Made by a program: the position numbers and the translations under genes. From NCBI GenBank assembly GCA_947630505.1, contig CANRHV010000019.1, forward strand, positions 1-41,387: 41,387 nucleotides of DNA, read 5' to 3'. The DNA is from an uncultured Monoglobus sp. GTDB taxonomy: Bacteria > Bacillota > Clostridia > Monoglobales > Monoglobaceae. Positions 28,436 to 36,622 of the stretch are shown one piece after another; position 1 is the stretch's first letter; each line of letters begins with the position of its first letter. A model generated the notes under the pieces. The model was not told the origin of the DNA. It did not search any database and saw nothing but the letters and a program-made list of their open reading frames with translations.

Positions 28436-29383
28436 ATGATTGAAATTGAAAAGCCGAGAATAGAATGTGTTGAGGCGTCGGATGACGACAGATACGCGAA
28501 GTTCGTCATCGAGCCCCTCGAGCGGGGCTACGGCACGACCCTCGGTAATTCCCTGAGAAGAATGCTTCTGTCGTCTCTGCCCGGCGTGGCTTCCACATCG
28601 GTCAAGATCGACGGCGTGCTTCACGAGTTTTCCACGATACCCGGAGTAAAAGAGGACGTTACCGAGATCATACTGAACATAAAGAATCTGGTGATCAAGC
28701 TTCACTCTGACGGTCCCAAGACGATCTATATCAATCAGGAGGGCGCCGGAGAGGTTTGCGCCCGCGACATAAAGCATGACGCGGACGTTGAGATCCTCAA
28801 CGAGGATCTGCATATTGCGACGCTGGACGAGGACGCCAAGCTGTTTATGGAGATCACCATAGACAAGGGTCGCGGCTATATCTCGTCGGACCAGAACAAG
28901 GAGCTTATTCAGGGTCAGATCGGCGTTATCGCGACAGACTCTATATTCACACCGGTTGAAAAAGTTAATTATTATACCGACACGACCCGCGTGGGCAACG
29001 TTACCGACTACGACAAACTCACGATCGAGATTTGGACAAACGGAACCATAACCCCCGCCGAGGCGGTGTCACTCGCGGCGAAGATAATCAGCGAGCATTT
29101 AAGCCTGTTCATTGATTTGTCCGACAACGCGAAGAATGTTGAGATCATGATAGAGAAGGAAGAGGGACAGAAGGAGAAAGTCCTCGAGACAACTATCGAG
29201 GAGCTTGACTTGTCAGTCCGTTCCTACAACTGTCTGAAACGCGCGGGCATCAACACCGTTCAGGACCTGACGACCCGCAGCGAAAGCGACATGATGAAGG
29301 TAAGAAACCTGGGCAGAAAGTCGCTTGAGGAAGTTATGTCGAAGCTTCAGGCTATGGACCTGAGCCTCGCCAGCGACGATTAA
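28436..29383 (+). CDS. rpoA: DNA-directed RNA polymerase subunit alpha
   Basis: 315 residues. The N-terminal dimerisation domain ([20 protein letters not shown], residues about 25-44) starts polymerase assembly. A linker rich in E/K/D (about 235-247) leads to the C-terminal DNA-binding domain (about 250-310; [29 protein letters not shown]), which reads UP elements and activators. GGAGGGTG precedes the ATG. Standard placement between rpsD and rplQ. Confidence 0.98.
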   Translation: MIEIEKPRIECVEASDDDRYAKFVIEPLERGYGTTLGNSLRRMLLSSLPGVASTSVKIDGVLHEFSTIPGVKEDVTEIILNIKNLVIKLHSDGPKTIYINQEGAGEVCARDIKHDADVEILNEDLHIATLDEDAKLFMEITIDKGRGYISSDQNKELIQGQIGVIATDSIFTPVEKVNYYTDTTRVGNVTDYDKLTIEIWTNGTITPAEAVSLAAKIISEHLSLFIDLSDNAKNVEIMIEKEEGQKEKVLETTIEELDLSVRSYNCLKRAGINTVQDLTTRSESDMMKVRNLGRKSLEEVMSKLQAMDLSLASDD

Positions 29384-29415
29384 TAGTTTAAGAATTACAG
29401 GAAGAGGTGATTTAT

Positions 29416-29757
29416 ATGGCACAGCAGAGAAAGCTGGGCAGACCGACCGCTCACAGACGCGCTATGCTCAGAAATCTCACGACCTCGCTTCTGGAGAACG
29501 GCAAGATCGAGACCACCACTACCAGAGCCAAAGAGGTTAAGAGAATGGCGGATAAAATGATAACACTCGGTAAAAAGAACACGCTTCACACCAAGAGACA
29601 GGCGCTCTCGTATATCACAAAGAGAGAAGTCGTAACGAAGCTGTTCGACGAAATCGCTCCCAAGTATCAAAGCAGAAACGGCGGATACACAAGAATCATC
29701 AAGATCGGACCCCGCCGCGGCGACGCAGCCGAAGTTTCCGTTCTGGAGCTGGTTTAA
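29416..29757 (+). CDS. rplQ: 50S ribosomal protein L17
   Basis: 113 residues from the ATG at 29416; a GTG at 29407 is part of the GAGGTG ribosome binding site. [18 protein letters not shown] and [16 protein letters not shown] are canonical. It closes the superoperon; the ECF transporter/truA/rplM/rpsI block that often follows in Firmicutes is absent. Confidence 0.98.
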   Translation: MAQQRKLGRPTAHRRAMLRNLTTSLLENGKIETTTTRAKEVKRMADKMITLGKKNTLHTKRQALSYITKREVVTKLFDEIAPKYQSRNGGYTRIIKIGPRRGDAAEVSVLELV

Positions 29758-29762
29758 TCCAA

Positions 29763-29801
29763 AAAAACAAAATCCCCGCGGTCTCGCGGGGGTTGTTTTT
29801 T
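29763..29801. terminator. Terminator of the ribosomal superoperon (bidirectional)
   Basis: CCCCGCG (29774-29780) and CGCGGGG (29785-29791) form a 7-bp GC stem with loop GTCT, followed by GTTGTTTTTTA. An A-rich left flank gives the convergent subtilase gene a terminator too. Confidence 0.9.
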
Positions 29802-31173
29802 ATGGTTTAAAATCTCGAAATGAAGTTAATGGTTTGATATTATTGCTGTCCGACCACACAAATGACTTGACTTCTGTGGCTGATTCTGTTTCAAGTGATA
29901 TTCTTCTTTTTTCGTTCGCTCGCAAATATAGATTTGTGAATTCAGTATTTGTCAATTCGTTATTATAATAATTAGATAATATATTTACACAACTTATATC
30001 ATTTTGAGAATTGTTGCATATTGTTGTGGTAATATAATTATTGTCAATGCTTATTGGCGATTGAAAAATATCATTTTCATTTATTATTTGCATAGACATT
30101 TTGCCGATGTCCAGCAGCCCGTATCCATAATAATTGTCATATCCCGGTTCGCCCAAGTCTGTTGATGTTTGTTGAATAAGTTTATAAAATTTTTCCGGGG
30201 AAAGATCATTGTCAATACATTTGGCGACAGCGGCCGCGGCGGAAACATGAGGCGCGGCATATGATGTGCCCGATGTGTCTATTGAAAATCCTATATCTAT
30301 GCCGTTTATATTTTTACCGGGAGCGACTACGTCAACGCTGCTGTTATGTTGAGAAAAACTGCAGTAATCGCGATTTTTGTCAATGGCTCCCACGCCTATA
30401 ACGCCGTCATACGCGGCGGGATAGCGTAGATTTTCGCTTCCGTTATTGCCAACAGCCGAGACAATTATTATATTTTTTTGCAGCGCCTTGTTTATCTTAC
30501 TTTCAAGATAAGCTGATTTTCCGTTTATGCCGAAACTCATATTAATTATATCACAATCATAATTATTAATAACATAATCAAGCGCCTCGGCAATTTTATC
30601 TGCTTTGGTAGAATAATTGCGGTCAAAACATTTTATCGGTATGATTTTAGCTTTAGGAGCGATCCCGGCGGCATATTGGTTTTCGACAGAATTTGATATT
30701 ATTCCCGAAACGAATGTTCCGTGTCCTATATTATCAGTAATATTATTTGAGTAATTTATAATATTATAGCCGGGTATCAAACTGTCGCGCAAGCCTTCGC
30801 AATAGCTTACTCCCGAGTCTAATACCGCGATATTTATTTCGTTGCCGTAACATCCGTATTCCCAAGCGGTTTTTGAATTAACCAAGTTAAAGTTCCATTC
30901 TTTATCCGGTTCGCTGTCATACAAGTATACATTATAATTCGGCTCAATATATTCTATGATTCGATTGTTATCAAAAGAAGACGCCTCAACTTCGTCGGTA
31001 TGCAGCAAAGCGTTTTTTTCTTCGGCTGTAATTATTTGTATGTTGTCGTCATATTTATATTTTAAAATATAAGAATCATATAATTCATCGAACGCGTACG
31101 CATGCGCAGCGACAACGCGTTCCAGCATTATAAAACAAACGCAGAATAATATTGCTTTAGATAATGATTTCAT
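29800..31173 (-). CDS. Secreted S8 family serine peptidase (subtilase)
   Basis: 457 residues. A signal peptide ends near residue 27 (AHAYA). Residues about 35-95 look like a short propeptide/inhibitor-like segment. The triad is complete: Asp119 (IAVLDSGV), His151 (IGHGTFVSG), Ser304 (SGTSYAAPH), with oxyanion Asn243 in SAVGNNGS. The catalytic domain ends near 355. The last about 100 residues (SPISIDNNYITTT to the end) look like a beta-sandwich of unknown type. It is AT-rich and uses AAT/TAT/ATA codons far more than the ribosomal genes, suggesting different ancestry. It lies downstream of the giant SLH protein on the same strand, so that protein may be its partner or substrate. Confidence 0.93.
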   Translation of the reverse strand: MKSLSKAILFCVCFIMLERVVAAHAYAFDELYDSYILKYKYDDNIQIITAEEKNALLHTDEVEASSFDNNRIIEYIEPNYNVYLYDSEPDKEWNFNLVNSKTAWEYGCYGNEINIAVLDSGVSYCEGLRDSLIPGYNIINYSNNITDNIGHGTFVSGIISNSVENQYAAGIAPKAKIIPIKCFDRNYSTKADKIAEALDYVINNYDCDIINMSFGINGKSAYLESKINKALQKNIIIVSAVGNNGSENLRYPAAYDGVIGVGAIDKNRDYCSFSQHNSSVDVVAPGKNINGIDIGFSIDTSGTSYAAPHVSAAAAVAKCIDNDLSPEKFYKLIQQTSTDLGEPGYDNYYGYGLLDIGKMSMQIINENDIFQSPISIDNNYITTTICNNSQNDISCVNILSNYYNNELTNTEFTNLYLRANEKRRISLETESATEVKSFVWSDSNNIKPLTSFRDFKP

Positions 31174-31197
31174 AATTTTGCCTCTTTTGATTAATTT

Positions 31198-31228
31198 GAA
31201 AAATGGGAGTATATAACTCCCATTTTTC
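31198..31228 (-). terminator. Hairpin between the SLH giant gene and the subtilase gene
   Basis: A perfect 13-bp stem: GAAAAATGGGAGT (31198-31210) with ACTCCCATTTTTC (31216-31228), loop ATATA. On the minus strand the stem carries its own T-run. Only 24 bases separate it from the subtilase ATG, so subtilase mRNA may depend on read-through. Confidence 0.75.
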
Positions 31229-31262
31229 AGATTGAACTTTATATAATGCTTTGACTACCGTA

Positions 31263-34200
31263 TCACTTTACGGAACTCTCTATATCTTCGGCGATCATAG
31301 TTAAAATATCATCGAAATCATTTTGTTCGCCCGATAATAAGTTGGCGGATGTTATCGGAGAGTCGGTAATTGTGTTGCCGGGTCTTATTTCATTAGTTGC
31401 GGTATTTAGGGTAAATACATTCCAATATATACCGTCTCCGCCATCTGTCGGAGCGTAATATGTGGCAATTTTGGTATCGCCCTTATATACTTCGACATAT
31501 GCGCCGGATGTTGCAATTGTGCCGTTGCCCGCGTAGTGGTGAACATAGAAGTAATAAATTCCGTCGTAAGCCTTGCGGATAGTTGTAGTTTCCGGACCTT
31601 CTCCGTCTACGTCATCCAAGTCAAGATCAGCTACTATACCGTCCGAATTGTAACATGTTTTATTGCTGTACCAAGTATGGAAGGTAGAGTTTTCACCATT
31701 GGGACCAACAAGGTGTGAATCGAGATCTCTGGGATCCATACCCCATCTCAATACAAATCTGTAATTTCCGTCACTCATTGTGGGAGAAAGTGAAGCATTT
31801 TGATTTGCTGTCACTACACCGGGAAGCACAATAATGTTAAACGACTTTGTAGTATAATTTTCTTTTGACGCTGTTAAAGTGTAATTTCCGGGTAGTATTC
31901 CCAGGGTTATTCCAAAGAATTCATGGATCTGATATTCAAATTTACCGTTATCATCGGTTGTAAGAGCCATGAGGATCTCGCCTTCTGACGAGTTATTCCA
32001 ACCATAACGCAGCGACAAATGAACACCTGGAATAGGATTGTTGTTGGTCGCATCCAATATAGTGCCGCTGAATCCGCCGGGCACGCTGCTGTCGCCGACC
32101 ATTAACGATGCGGCTACGTATGTTACGGTGCCATTCTCGACTTTTTCAACTGTTGAAAACGGAATATATCCGTCTTTTGTTATCACAACGGTATATGTTC
32201 CTTCGCTGAGGGAAATGGAATAATCACCTGATGCGTTTGTCTTTTGAGAAGCGACTTCGATACCGTTTTCTTTTATTAAAACTTTCGCATCCGATATAGG
32301 CTCCGATGTATCGGCAGTTTTTACCGAACCTCTGATTGAACCGTCCGCCGAATCAGCGCTGAGTGTAACCGTTTGGGCACGGCCGTTAACGGTAAATGAT
32401 TTGGTTATGTTATTTCCATCAACGTTTCCTGTCGCTTTATACGCACCGTCATAAAGATATTTATTGAAAGTTGTGGTGCCTGATTCTACATTTTGGCCGC
32501 TTTGTTTTGATATGGTCAAATTTGATGATATGTCATTGCCGTCAGCATTTTTGGAAACAAAAGTGGTTCGATATGTTTTATTCGGACAGCTTCCGGGTCC
32601 TATTTTAAGATGTCCGTGGAAAACGCTGTCATCTGAGTTTACTATGGAAACATAGAACTTGCCTTCGTCAAACAAGTTAAGGATATCGAGCCATGTTTCA
32701 TAATTGAATAGTGTTAAATCAATAGGAGTAGCGCTTAGCTTTTTTGTTATATAGAATTCAAGTTTAGCGTCCACGGTAACAAACCATTTTGCTTCTCCTT
32801 CCAAGCAAACGGCGCATGCATGTTTTGAATCTTCGTTTGTAACATTAACAATATCCGCTGCCAATGTTGCGGTGAATTTTATTCCGTATTGTCCGCCGAT
32901 ATTAGCGCTTACTATATACTTATCATTTGCGGGATTTTTGCCCCAGCCAACGCCGGCCTCGATTTTAGGACCGAATGAAACTTCCGCTTTTCCTTCAAGA
33001 CTGAGTGAGAGCGAATAGTGTTTTTCGTCAATAGGCTGTTTTCCGGAATATGTATCGTACGTGAAACCGGAGGCTTGTTTGTAATTAAAGTCAAGTTTTC
33101 CCGAACCCGAAATTTCCCAATCTAAAGGTATAGAAGGCTGTACATATACATCCAAGCCGGTTATCGGCGTGGGAATAGATATTTTTCTTGCCTCAAATTT
33201 TGTTTTATTTTTTTCGGAGTTATCAATAGATGCTGTGAGCTGAACATTGACATCGAATTCCGCTTCTGTTTTAAAGGAGCAGTAAAAATAATCATCGCTG
33301 AACAGGTGCGCGTCATAAGTCATTTTTACAGAGATGGTCGCTTTTCCTTTCAGATTGCCGCTAACTTTAACGTGATCATTTATTTCTCTCTCGAGTCCAA
33401 TACCTATGTCCGTACTCCAATCTCCGTCAACATCTATGATTTCCACATCAAGAGAAGCCTCGTCACTGCTTGATTCGACCATTTCGTTTTGTTGAGCATC
33501 GGTGTGAATATCCATATCGATTTTAATAACGTCATAAAAATCTTCCATGGTCGAATCTTCAGCCGATGTTATTATGAGTTTGCCGTCTTGATTATTAATT
33601 GTATCTATTTTGAACATATAATCTGTTCCGTCAAAATAAACGCAATCTCCGCTTGCTAAATTCAATGCGTCATCAGAAGGATTAGCTATTGTATAATATG
33701 CGTTTGAGCCCGACGGATCATTCATATCCTTTGAGAGCGATACAATATTAACATTGTCGTTTGATTCCAAAATTTTGGTTTCCGGAGCGAGAACGCCGAA
33801 ATTGTTTGTTTCGTCTTCATCATAATTTATGACAGTCTGACCTTCAAAGTCATTAACGGTCAAATTTTTAAATTCTTCATAAGCCGATGTGTATTCGATA
33901 AAGCGGAACGAGTCGCATAACGGATCATTATTATCGTTGATAAGCTGAGCTTCAACTATAAAATACTGCGGCAAATTACTCGGAAGCGGTACTTCGATAT
34001 TCACCATTTCACAATAATCGGGTGTATATGCTGCCGCCGAGGTAATCAAATCACTTGTATTTTCATCTAAGAACGACAAAACGAGGATGCTTTTGCTGTT
34101 AGCATTAACAGTAACATATGCCTTATCGTCAATTATGTCTATTCCGGTAATTGAGTAGATAGTTTCGGTGCCTGATGAAGCGACATATAATTCGTCATCT

Positions 34201-35393
34201 TTTATGCCGTCGGGCGAACCCCAACCGGCATAAAGCATTAAGTCGCCGGTTATTTTTGTGCTGAAGTCAAATTCGTTTATCGCCGCGGCTTCTGTATACC
34301 ATCCGGAAAATTTGTAGTATTCCGATTCCGGATCCGCAGGTTTTACCGCAAAATCATTAGCGGCAACTGTCTGCACGTCATACGCGCCCGGGGATCCGTC
34401 ATTGAGGAGGAATGTTACGGTATAAAAGTCACTTCCGCCTATAGGAACCCATACAGCATATAATGTAACCGACGCAATGACAACGGAATCAAAATCAAAT
34501 AATTCTTGACCTTCTTTGGTAGCTGACCAGCCAAGAAAAGCATAATTGTCTCTGACGGGATTTTCGGGTTTTGTTGCTTTTTCGCCCTTTTTTACTCTTT
34601 GGGCCGCGGGCGCTCCGGTTGCTCCTTCATAGTTTAAATCAAATGTAACGGTGTATGAAGAAGTTGTTACGGTGCCGCCACCGCCGCCACCGCCGCCTCC
34701 GCCGAACATTGAGGCCGAGTTGGGCGTGGCTGTGGGAGCGGGTGTTTCTTCGCTATTATCGGGCACGAGGGTGGGCAAAGATTCGTCGACTGAAACTCTG
34801 TCGAGAATTTGCACTGTTTCGGCTCTGGTTATGGGGCTTTGGGGTCTGAACGAGCCGTCCTCATAGCCTTTGATTATATTGTTTGAGCTGAGCTGCGATA
34901 CATAAGTTTTTGCCCAGTCGCTGATCTGGGCGCTGTCGGTAAAGCTGCCGCTGCCGCCGCCGCTTATGCCGTACGCGCGCGAAATTACGGCGCAGGCTTC
35001 CTCGCGGGTTATCTGAGCTTCGGGTCTGAACGAGCCGTCCTCATAACCGTTGATTATTCCCGCCGCCGCGGCCAGCGAAAGCGAAGAATAATACCACGCG
35101 TTTTGAGCCACGTCTGTGTAACTTATGCTCGCGGTATCGGTGTAGCCTTTGGCGGTGACGATCACCTTGGCAAACTCGGCGCGGGTGATAGAGTCGTCGG
35201 GTCTGAAGGTGCCGTCGCCGTCACCGCTGAGCACGCCTTTGGCGCTCCATTTGTCAATTACGCTCTCCGCCCAGTGACCCGATGTGTCGCTGAACGCGGC
35301 GTAAACCGATTGTGTTCCTATTATGCCGAACACGCTGAATACAAGCGCAAGGCATAATACCATACTGATGATTCTTTTGGTTTGTTTAAACAT
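31263..35393 (-). CDS. Giant SLH-anchored surface protein with InlB-type repeats, carboxypeptidase-regulatory-like domains and a C-terminal beta domain
   Basis: 1376 residues. Signal peptide to about residue 32. Three SLH modules at about 34-75, 92-135 and 150-195 anchor it to the wall. A Pro/Thr linker with ten consecutive Gly (231-240) follows. Two Listeria/Bacteroides InlB B-type repeats are at about 246-316 and 324-392 (FLGWSATKEG, FSGWYTEAAA). Residues about 400-1020 are a large beta-rich region I do not recognise (it contains ACAVC and repeated A/G-rich strands). Two carboxypeptidase-regulatory-like/PEGA-type domains lie at about 1038-1118 and 1126-1205, and a YfaP/DUF2135-like domain at 1209-1332 (LRWGMDPRDLDSHLVGPNG). 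AAGGAGG precedes the ATG. Probably an adhesin or surface scaffold; no catalytic site seen. Confidence 0.92.
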   Translation of the reverse strand: MFKQTKRIISMVLCLALVFSVFGIIGTQSVYAAFSDTSGHWAESVIDKWSAKGVLSGDGDGTFRPDDSITRAEFAKVIVTAKGYTDTASISYTDVAQNAWYYSSLSLAAAAGIINGYEDGSFRPEAQITREEACAVISRAYGISGGGSGSFTDSAQISDWAKTYVSQLSSNNIIKGYEDGSFRPQSPITRAETVQILDRVSVDESLPTLVPDNSEETPAPTATPNSASMFGGGGGGGGGGTVTTSSYTVTFDLNYEGATGAPAAQRVKKGEKATKPENPVRDNYAFLGWSATKEGQELFDFDSVVIASVTLYAVWVPIGGSDFYTVTFLLNDGSPGAYDVQTVAANDFAVKPADPESEYYKFSGWYTEAAAINEFDFSTKITGDLMLYAGWGSPDGIKDDELYVASSGTETIYSITGIDIIDDKAYVTVNANSKSILVLSFLDENTSDLITSAAAYTPDYCEMVNIEVPLPSNLPQYFIVEAQLINDNNDPLCDSFRFIEYTSAYEEFKNLTVNDFEGQTVINYDEDETNNFGVLAPETKILESNDNVNIVSLSKDMNDPSGSNAYYTIANPSDDALNLASGDCVYFDGTDYMFKIDTINNQDGKLIITSAEDSTMEDFYDVIKIDMDIHTDAQQNEMVESSSDEASLDVEIIDVDGDWSTDIGIGLEREINDHVKVSGNLKGKATISVKMTYDAHLFSDDYFYCSFKTEAEFDVNVQLTASIDNSEKNKTKFEARKISIPTPITGLDVYVQPSIPLDWEISGSGKLDFNYKQASGFTYDTYSGKQPIDEKHYSLSLSLEGKAEVSFGPKIEAGVGWGKNPANDKYIVSANIGGQYGIKFTATLAADIVNVTNEDSKHACAVCLEGEAKWFVTVDAKLEFYITKKLSATPIDLTLFNYETWLDILNLFDEGKFYVSIVNSDDSVFHGHLKIGPGSCPNKTYRTTFVSKNADGNDISSNLTISKQSGQNVESGTTTFNKYLYDGAYKATGNVDGNNITKSFTVNGRAQTVTLSADSADGSIRGSVKTADTSEPISDAKVLIKENGIEVASQKTNASGDYSISLSEGTYTVVITKDGYIPFSTVEKVENGTVTYVAASLMVGDSSVPGGFSGTILDATNNNPIPGVHLSLRYGWNNSSEGEILMALTTDDNGKFEYQIHEFFGITLGILPGNYTLTASKENYTTKSFNIIVLPGVVTANQNASLSPTMSDGNYRFVLRWGMDPRDLDSHLVGPNGENSTFHTWYSNKTCYNSDGIVADLDLDDVDGEGPETTTIRKAYDGIYYFYVHHYAGNGTIATSGAYVEVYKGDTKIATYYAPTDGGDGIYWNVFTLNTATNEIRPGNTITDSPITSANLLSGEQNDFDDILTMIAEDIESSVK
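34674..34707. repeat. GGN-triplet tract coding for ten glycines
   Basis: A run of CCGCCA/CCGCCG units (minus-strand GGN codons) encodes the decaglycine hinge between SLH and InlB modules. Such triplet tracts can slip, changing hinge length without frameshift. Confidence 0.8.
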
Positions 35394-35501
35394 AAACCTT
35401 CCTCCTTAGTTTGATATAATTTATTTATTTTATTGTTTTTTTATTTTGCTCATTGATTTTTAAGTATAAATTTCCCCAAAATAAATTATATTCTGTTTAT
35501 A

Positions 35502-35530
35502 ATTTTACCATTGGAAAAAAGTTCTGTCAA
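35502..35530 (-). promoter_or_regulatory. Sigma-A promoter of the giant SLH gene
   Basis: On the minus strand TTGACA (35530-35525), 17-base spacer, TAAAAT (35507-35502). The leader is about 100 bases, AT-rich. Confidence 0.72.
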
Positions 35531-35600
35531 CAATTATTTTTTGACTTTTCGAATATTTTTTGTGTGCACGCATGTTTACGAATCTTATATTGATATTTTA

Positions 35601-35640
35601 GCACATATGTATTCATATGTCAACATTTGTATTCATAAAA
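35601..35640. promoter_or_regulatory. Tandem operator-like sites upstream of the XRE regulator
   Basis: Two 20-base units lie head to tail: GCACATATGTATTCATATGT and CAACATTTGTATTCATAAAA. The first contains a perfect palindrome ACATATG-TATT-CATATGT; the second is a degenerate copy. The exact 20-base period (two helical turns) between divergent genes suggests cooperative binding, perhaps by the adjacent XRE protein. Confidence 0.65.
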
Positions 35641-35641
35641 C

Positions 35642-35669
35642 TTCTTTGGAATTGATAAAATAGTATAAT
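35642..35669 (+). promoter_or_regulatory. Probable promoter of the XRE regulator gene
   Basis: A perfect TATAAT (35664-35669) with only a weak TTCTTT at 35642-35647 (16-base spacer). The weak -35 abuts the tandem sites, in keeping with regulation. Confidence 0.5.
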
Positions 35670-35689
35670 AAATCGTTCGGAGTGATAAT

Positions 35690-35950
35690 ATGCTTGACGC
35701 AATTATAGTCGGAGAGGTCATAAAAGAGTTTCGTAATAAAAAAGGTATATCCCAAGAGGTCTTGAGCGGCCTTGCCGGTATTGGGCGCACTCATCTCAGT
35801 ATGATCGAAAGAGGAGGAAGGAAGCCGACGCTTGAAACATTATTCAGAATTTGCGATGCGCTGTCGCTTCCTCCCGAAATTATGGTAAAAGAAATATCGG
35901 AGCGCAGTAAAATGGTAAAATATGAGACAAAAAATAAGCTTGACATATGA
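35690..35950 (+). CDS. XRE-family helix-turn-helix transcriptional regulator
   Basis: 86 residues, essentially a single HTH_3 domain (about 8-66): VGEVIKEFRNKKGISQEVLS, then GIGRTHLSMIERGGRKPTLE with the recognition helix, then LFRICDALSLPPEIM. A short charged tail ends KNKLDI. The protein is cytosolic, DNA-binding. Tandem palindromic sites lie 50-90 bases upstream, suggesting autoregulation, and the hicA remnant begins 36 bases after its stop, with a promoter overlapping its last codons. It could control the divergent SLH gene or the hic locus. Confidence 0.9.
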   Translation: MLDAIIVGEVIKEFRNKKGISQEVLSGLAGIGRTHLSMIERGGRKPTLETLFRICDALSLPPEIMVKEISERSKMVKYETKNKLDI

Positions 35951-35968
35951 TACTAAATATGATACTAT
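35940..35968 (+). promoter_or_regulatory. Promoter and direct-repeat operator of the hic locus
   Basis: TTGACA (35940-35945), 17-base spacer, TACTAT (35963-35968). The 9-mer ATGATACTA occurs twice (35947-35955 and 35959-35967, 12-base period) across spacer and -10, a position suited to repression by HicB. Confidence 0.6.
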
Positions 35969-35985
35969 GATTTTGAGGTGATATT

Positions 35986-36226
35986 GTGTCTCAGATCGAA
36001 AAATTGATTAAAAAAATTGATTAATAAGATGAAAGACAAGCCGAACGGTATCAGGCCTGAGGAAGCGTAGCGTGTTCTAAACGCGTTCGGATATAGGCTT
36101 GACAGACAAAAAGGCTCTCATATGCATTTTATTAACGATGATGGAGATGTTGTCACTATTCCCGAAAGAACCCCTCTCAAGGCGGTATATGTTAAGGATA
36201 TTTTAATCAGAATTTCAAAGCAGTAA
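35986..36226 (+). pseudogene. hicA: Decayed hicA toxin gene (frameshift plus in-frame stop)
   Basis: A GTG at 35986 with GAGGTG upstream opens VSQIEKLIKK, which ends at a TAA (36022-36024) in its own frame. Shifting frame within the A-run at 36010-36016 continues as LINKMKDKPNGIRPEEA, then hits TAG at 36068-36070. The same frame carries on as RVLNAFGYRLDRQKGSHMHF, then DGDVVTIPERTPLKAVYVKDIL to a TAA at 36224-36226. GSHMHF, VVTIPERTPLK and VYVKDIL are the HicA double-stranded RNA-binding fold, including the catalytic His. Two independent lesions argue for a real pseudogene rather than one sequencing error. Confidence 0.88.
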
Positions 36227-36240
36227 CGGAGGTAAAGCAT

Positions 36241-36585
36241 ATGACTGTAAAAGAATACATGAAGCTGCCTTATAACTTTATTATCCAAAAAGTCAATGAC
36301 GAGAGCGGCGAGTATTATTACGCGCGCGTAATGGAGCTTGACGGCTGTCAGAGCGACGGAGAAACGTTTGATGAGGCATATCAAAATATTTTGGAAGCGA
36401 TGGAAGGATATATTGAGACAAAGCTTGAAAACGGATTTGATGTGCCGTTGCCGAGCAGCGCGGATCGTTACAGCGGCAAATTTGTTGTCAGGGTTCCGAA
36501 ATCGCTTCATCGCTCCCTTGCCGCGGCCGCGGAGAGAGAAGGTGTTTCGCTCAATCAATACGCGCTGTATAAGCTCAGCAAATAG
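36241..36585 (+). CDS. hicB: HicB-family antitoxin
   Basis: 114 residues. The N-terminal partial RNase H-like fold (FIIQKVNDESGEYYYARVMELDGCQSDGE, about 13-41) is followed by a ribbon-helix-helix DNA-binding C-terminus (about 78-114; GKFVVRVPKSLHRSLAAAAE, GVSLNQYALYKL). It normally binds HicA and represses the hic promoter. Here the toxin gene just upstream is broken, so it is an orphan that may neutralise HicA from elsewhere or act only as a regulator. Start has ACGGAGG 8 bases upstream. Confidence 0.94.
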   Translation: MTVKEYMKLPYNFIIQKVNDESGEYYYARVMELDGCQSDGETFDEAYQNILEAMEGYIETKLENGFDVPLPSSADRYSGKFVVRVPKSLHRSLAAAAEREGVSLNQYALYKLSK

Positions 36586-36591
36586 CAAAAC

Positions 36592-36622
36592 CCCCGCGGC
36601 ATAGCCGCGGGGTTAGGTTTTT
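36592..36622. terminator. Bidirectional terminator after hicB
   Basis: A perfect 9-bp stem CCCCGCGGC (36592-36600) with GCCGCGGGG (36604-36612), loop ATA, is followed by TTAGGTTTTTATTT. AAAAC on the left serves the convergent GH26-like gene. Confidence 0.88.
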
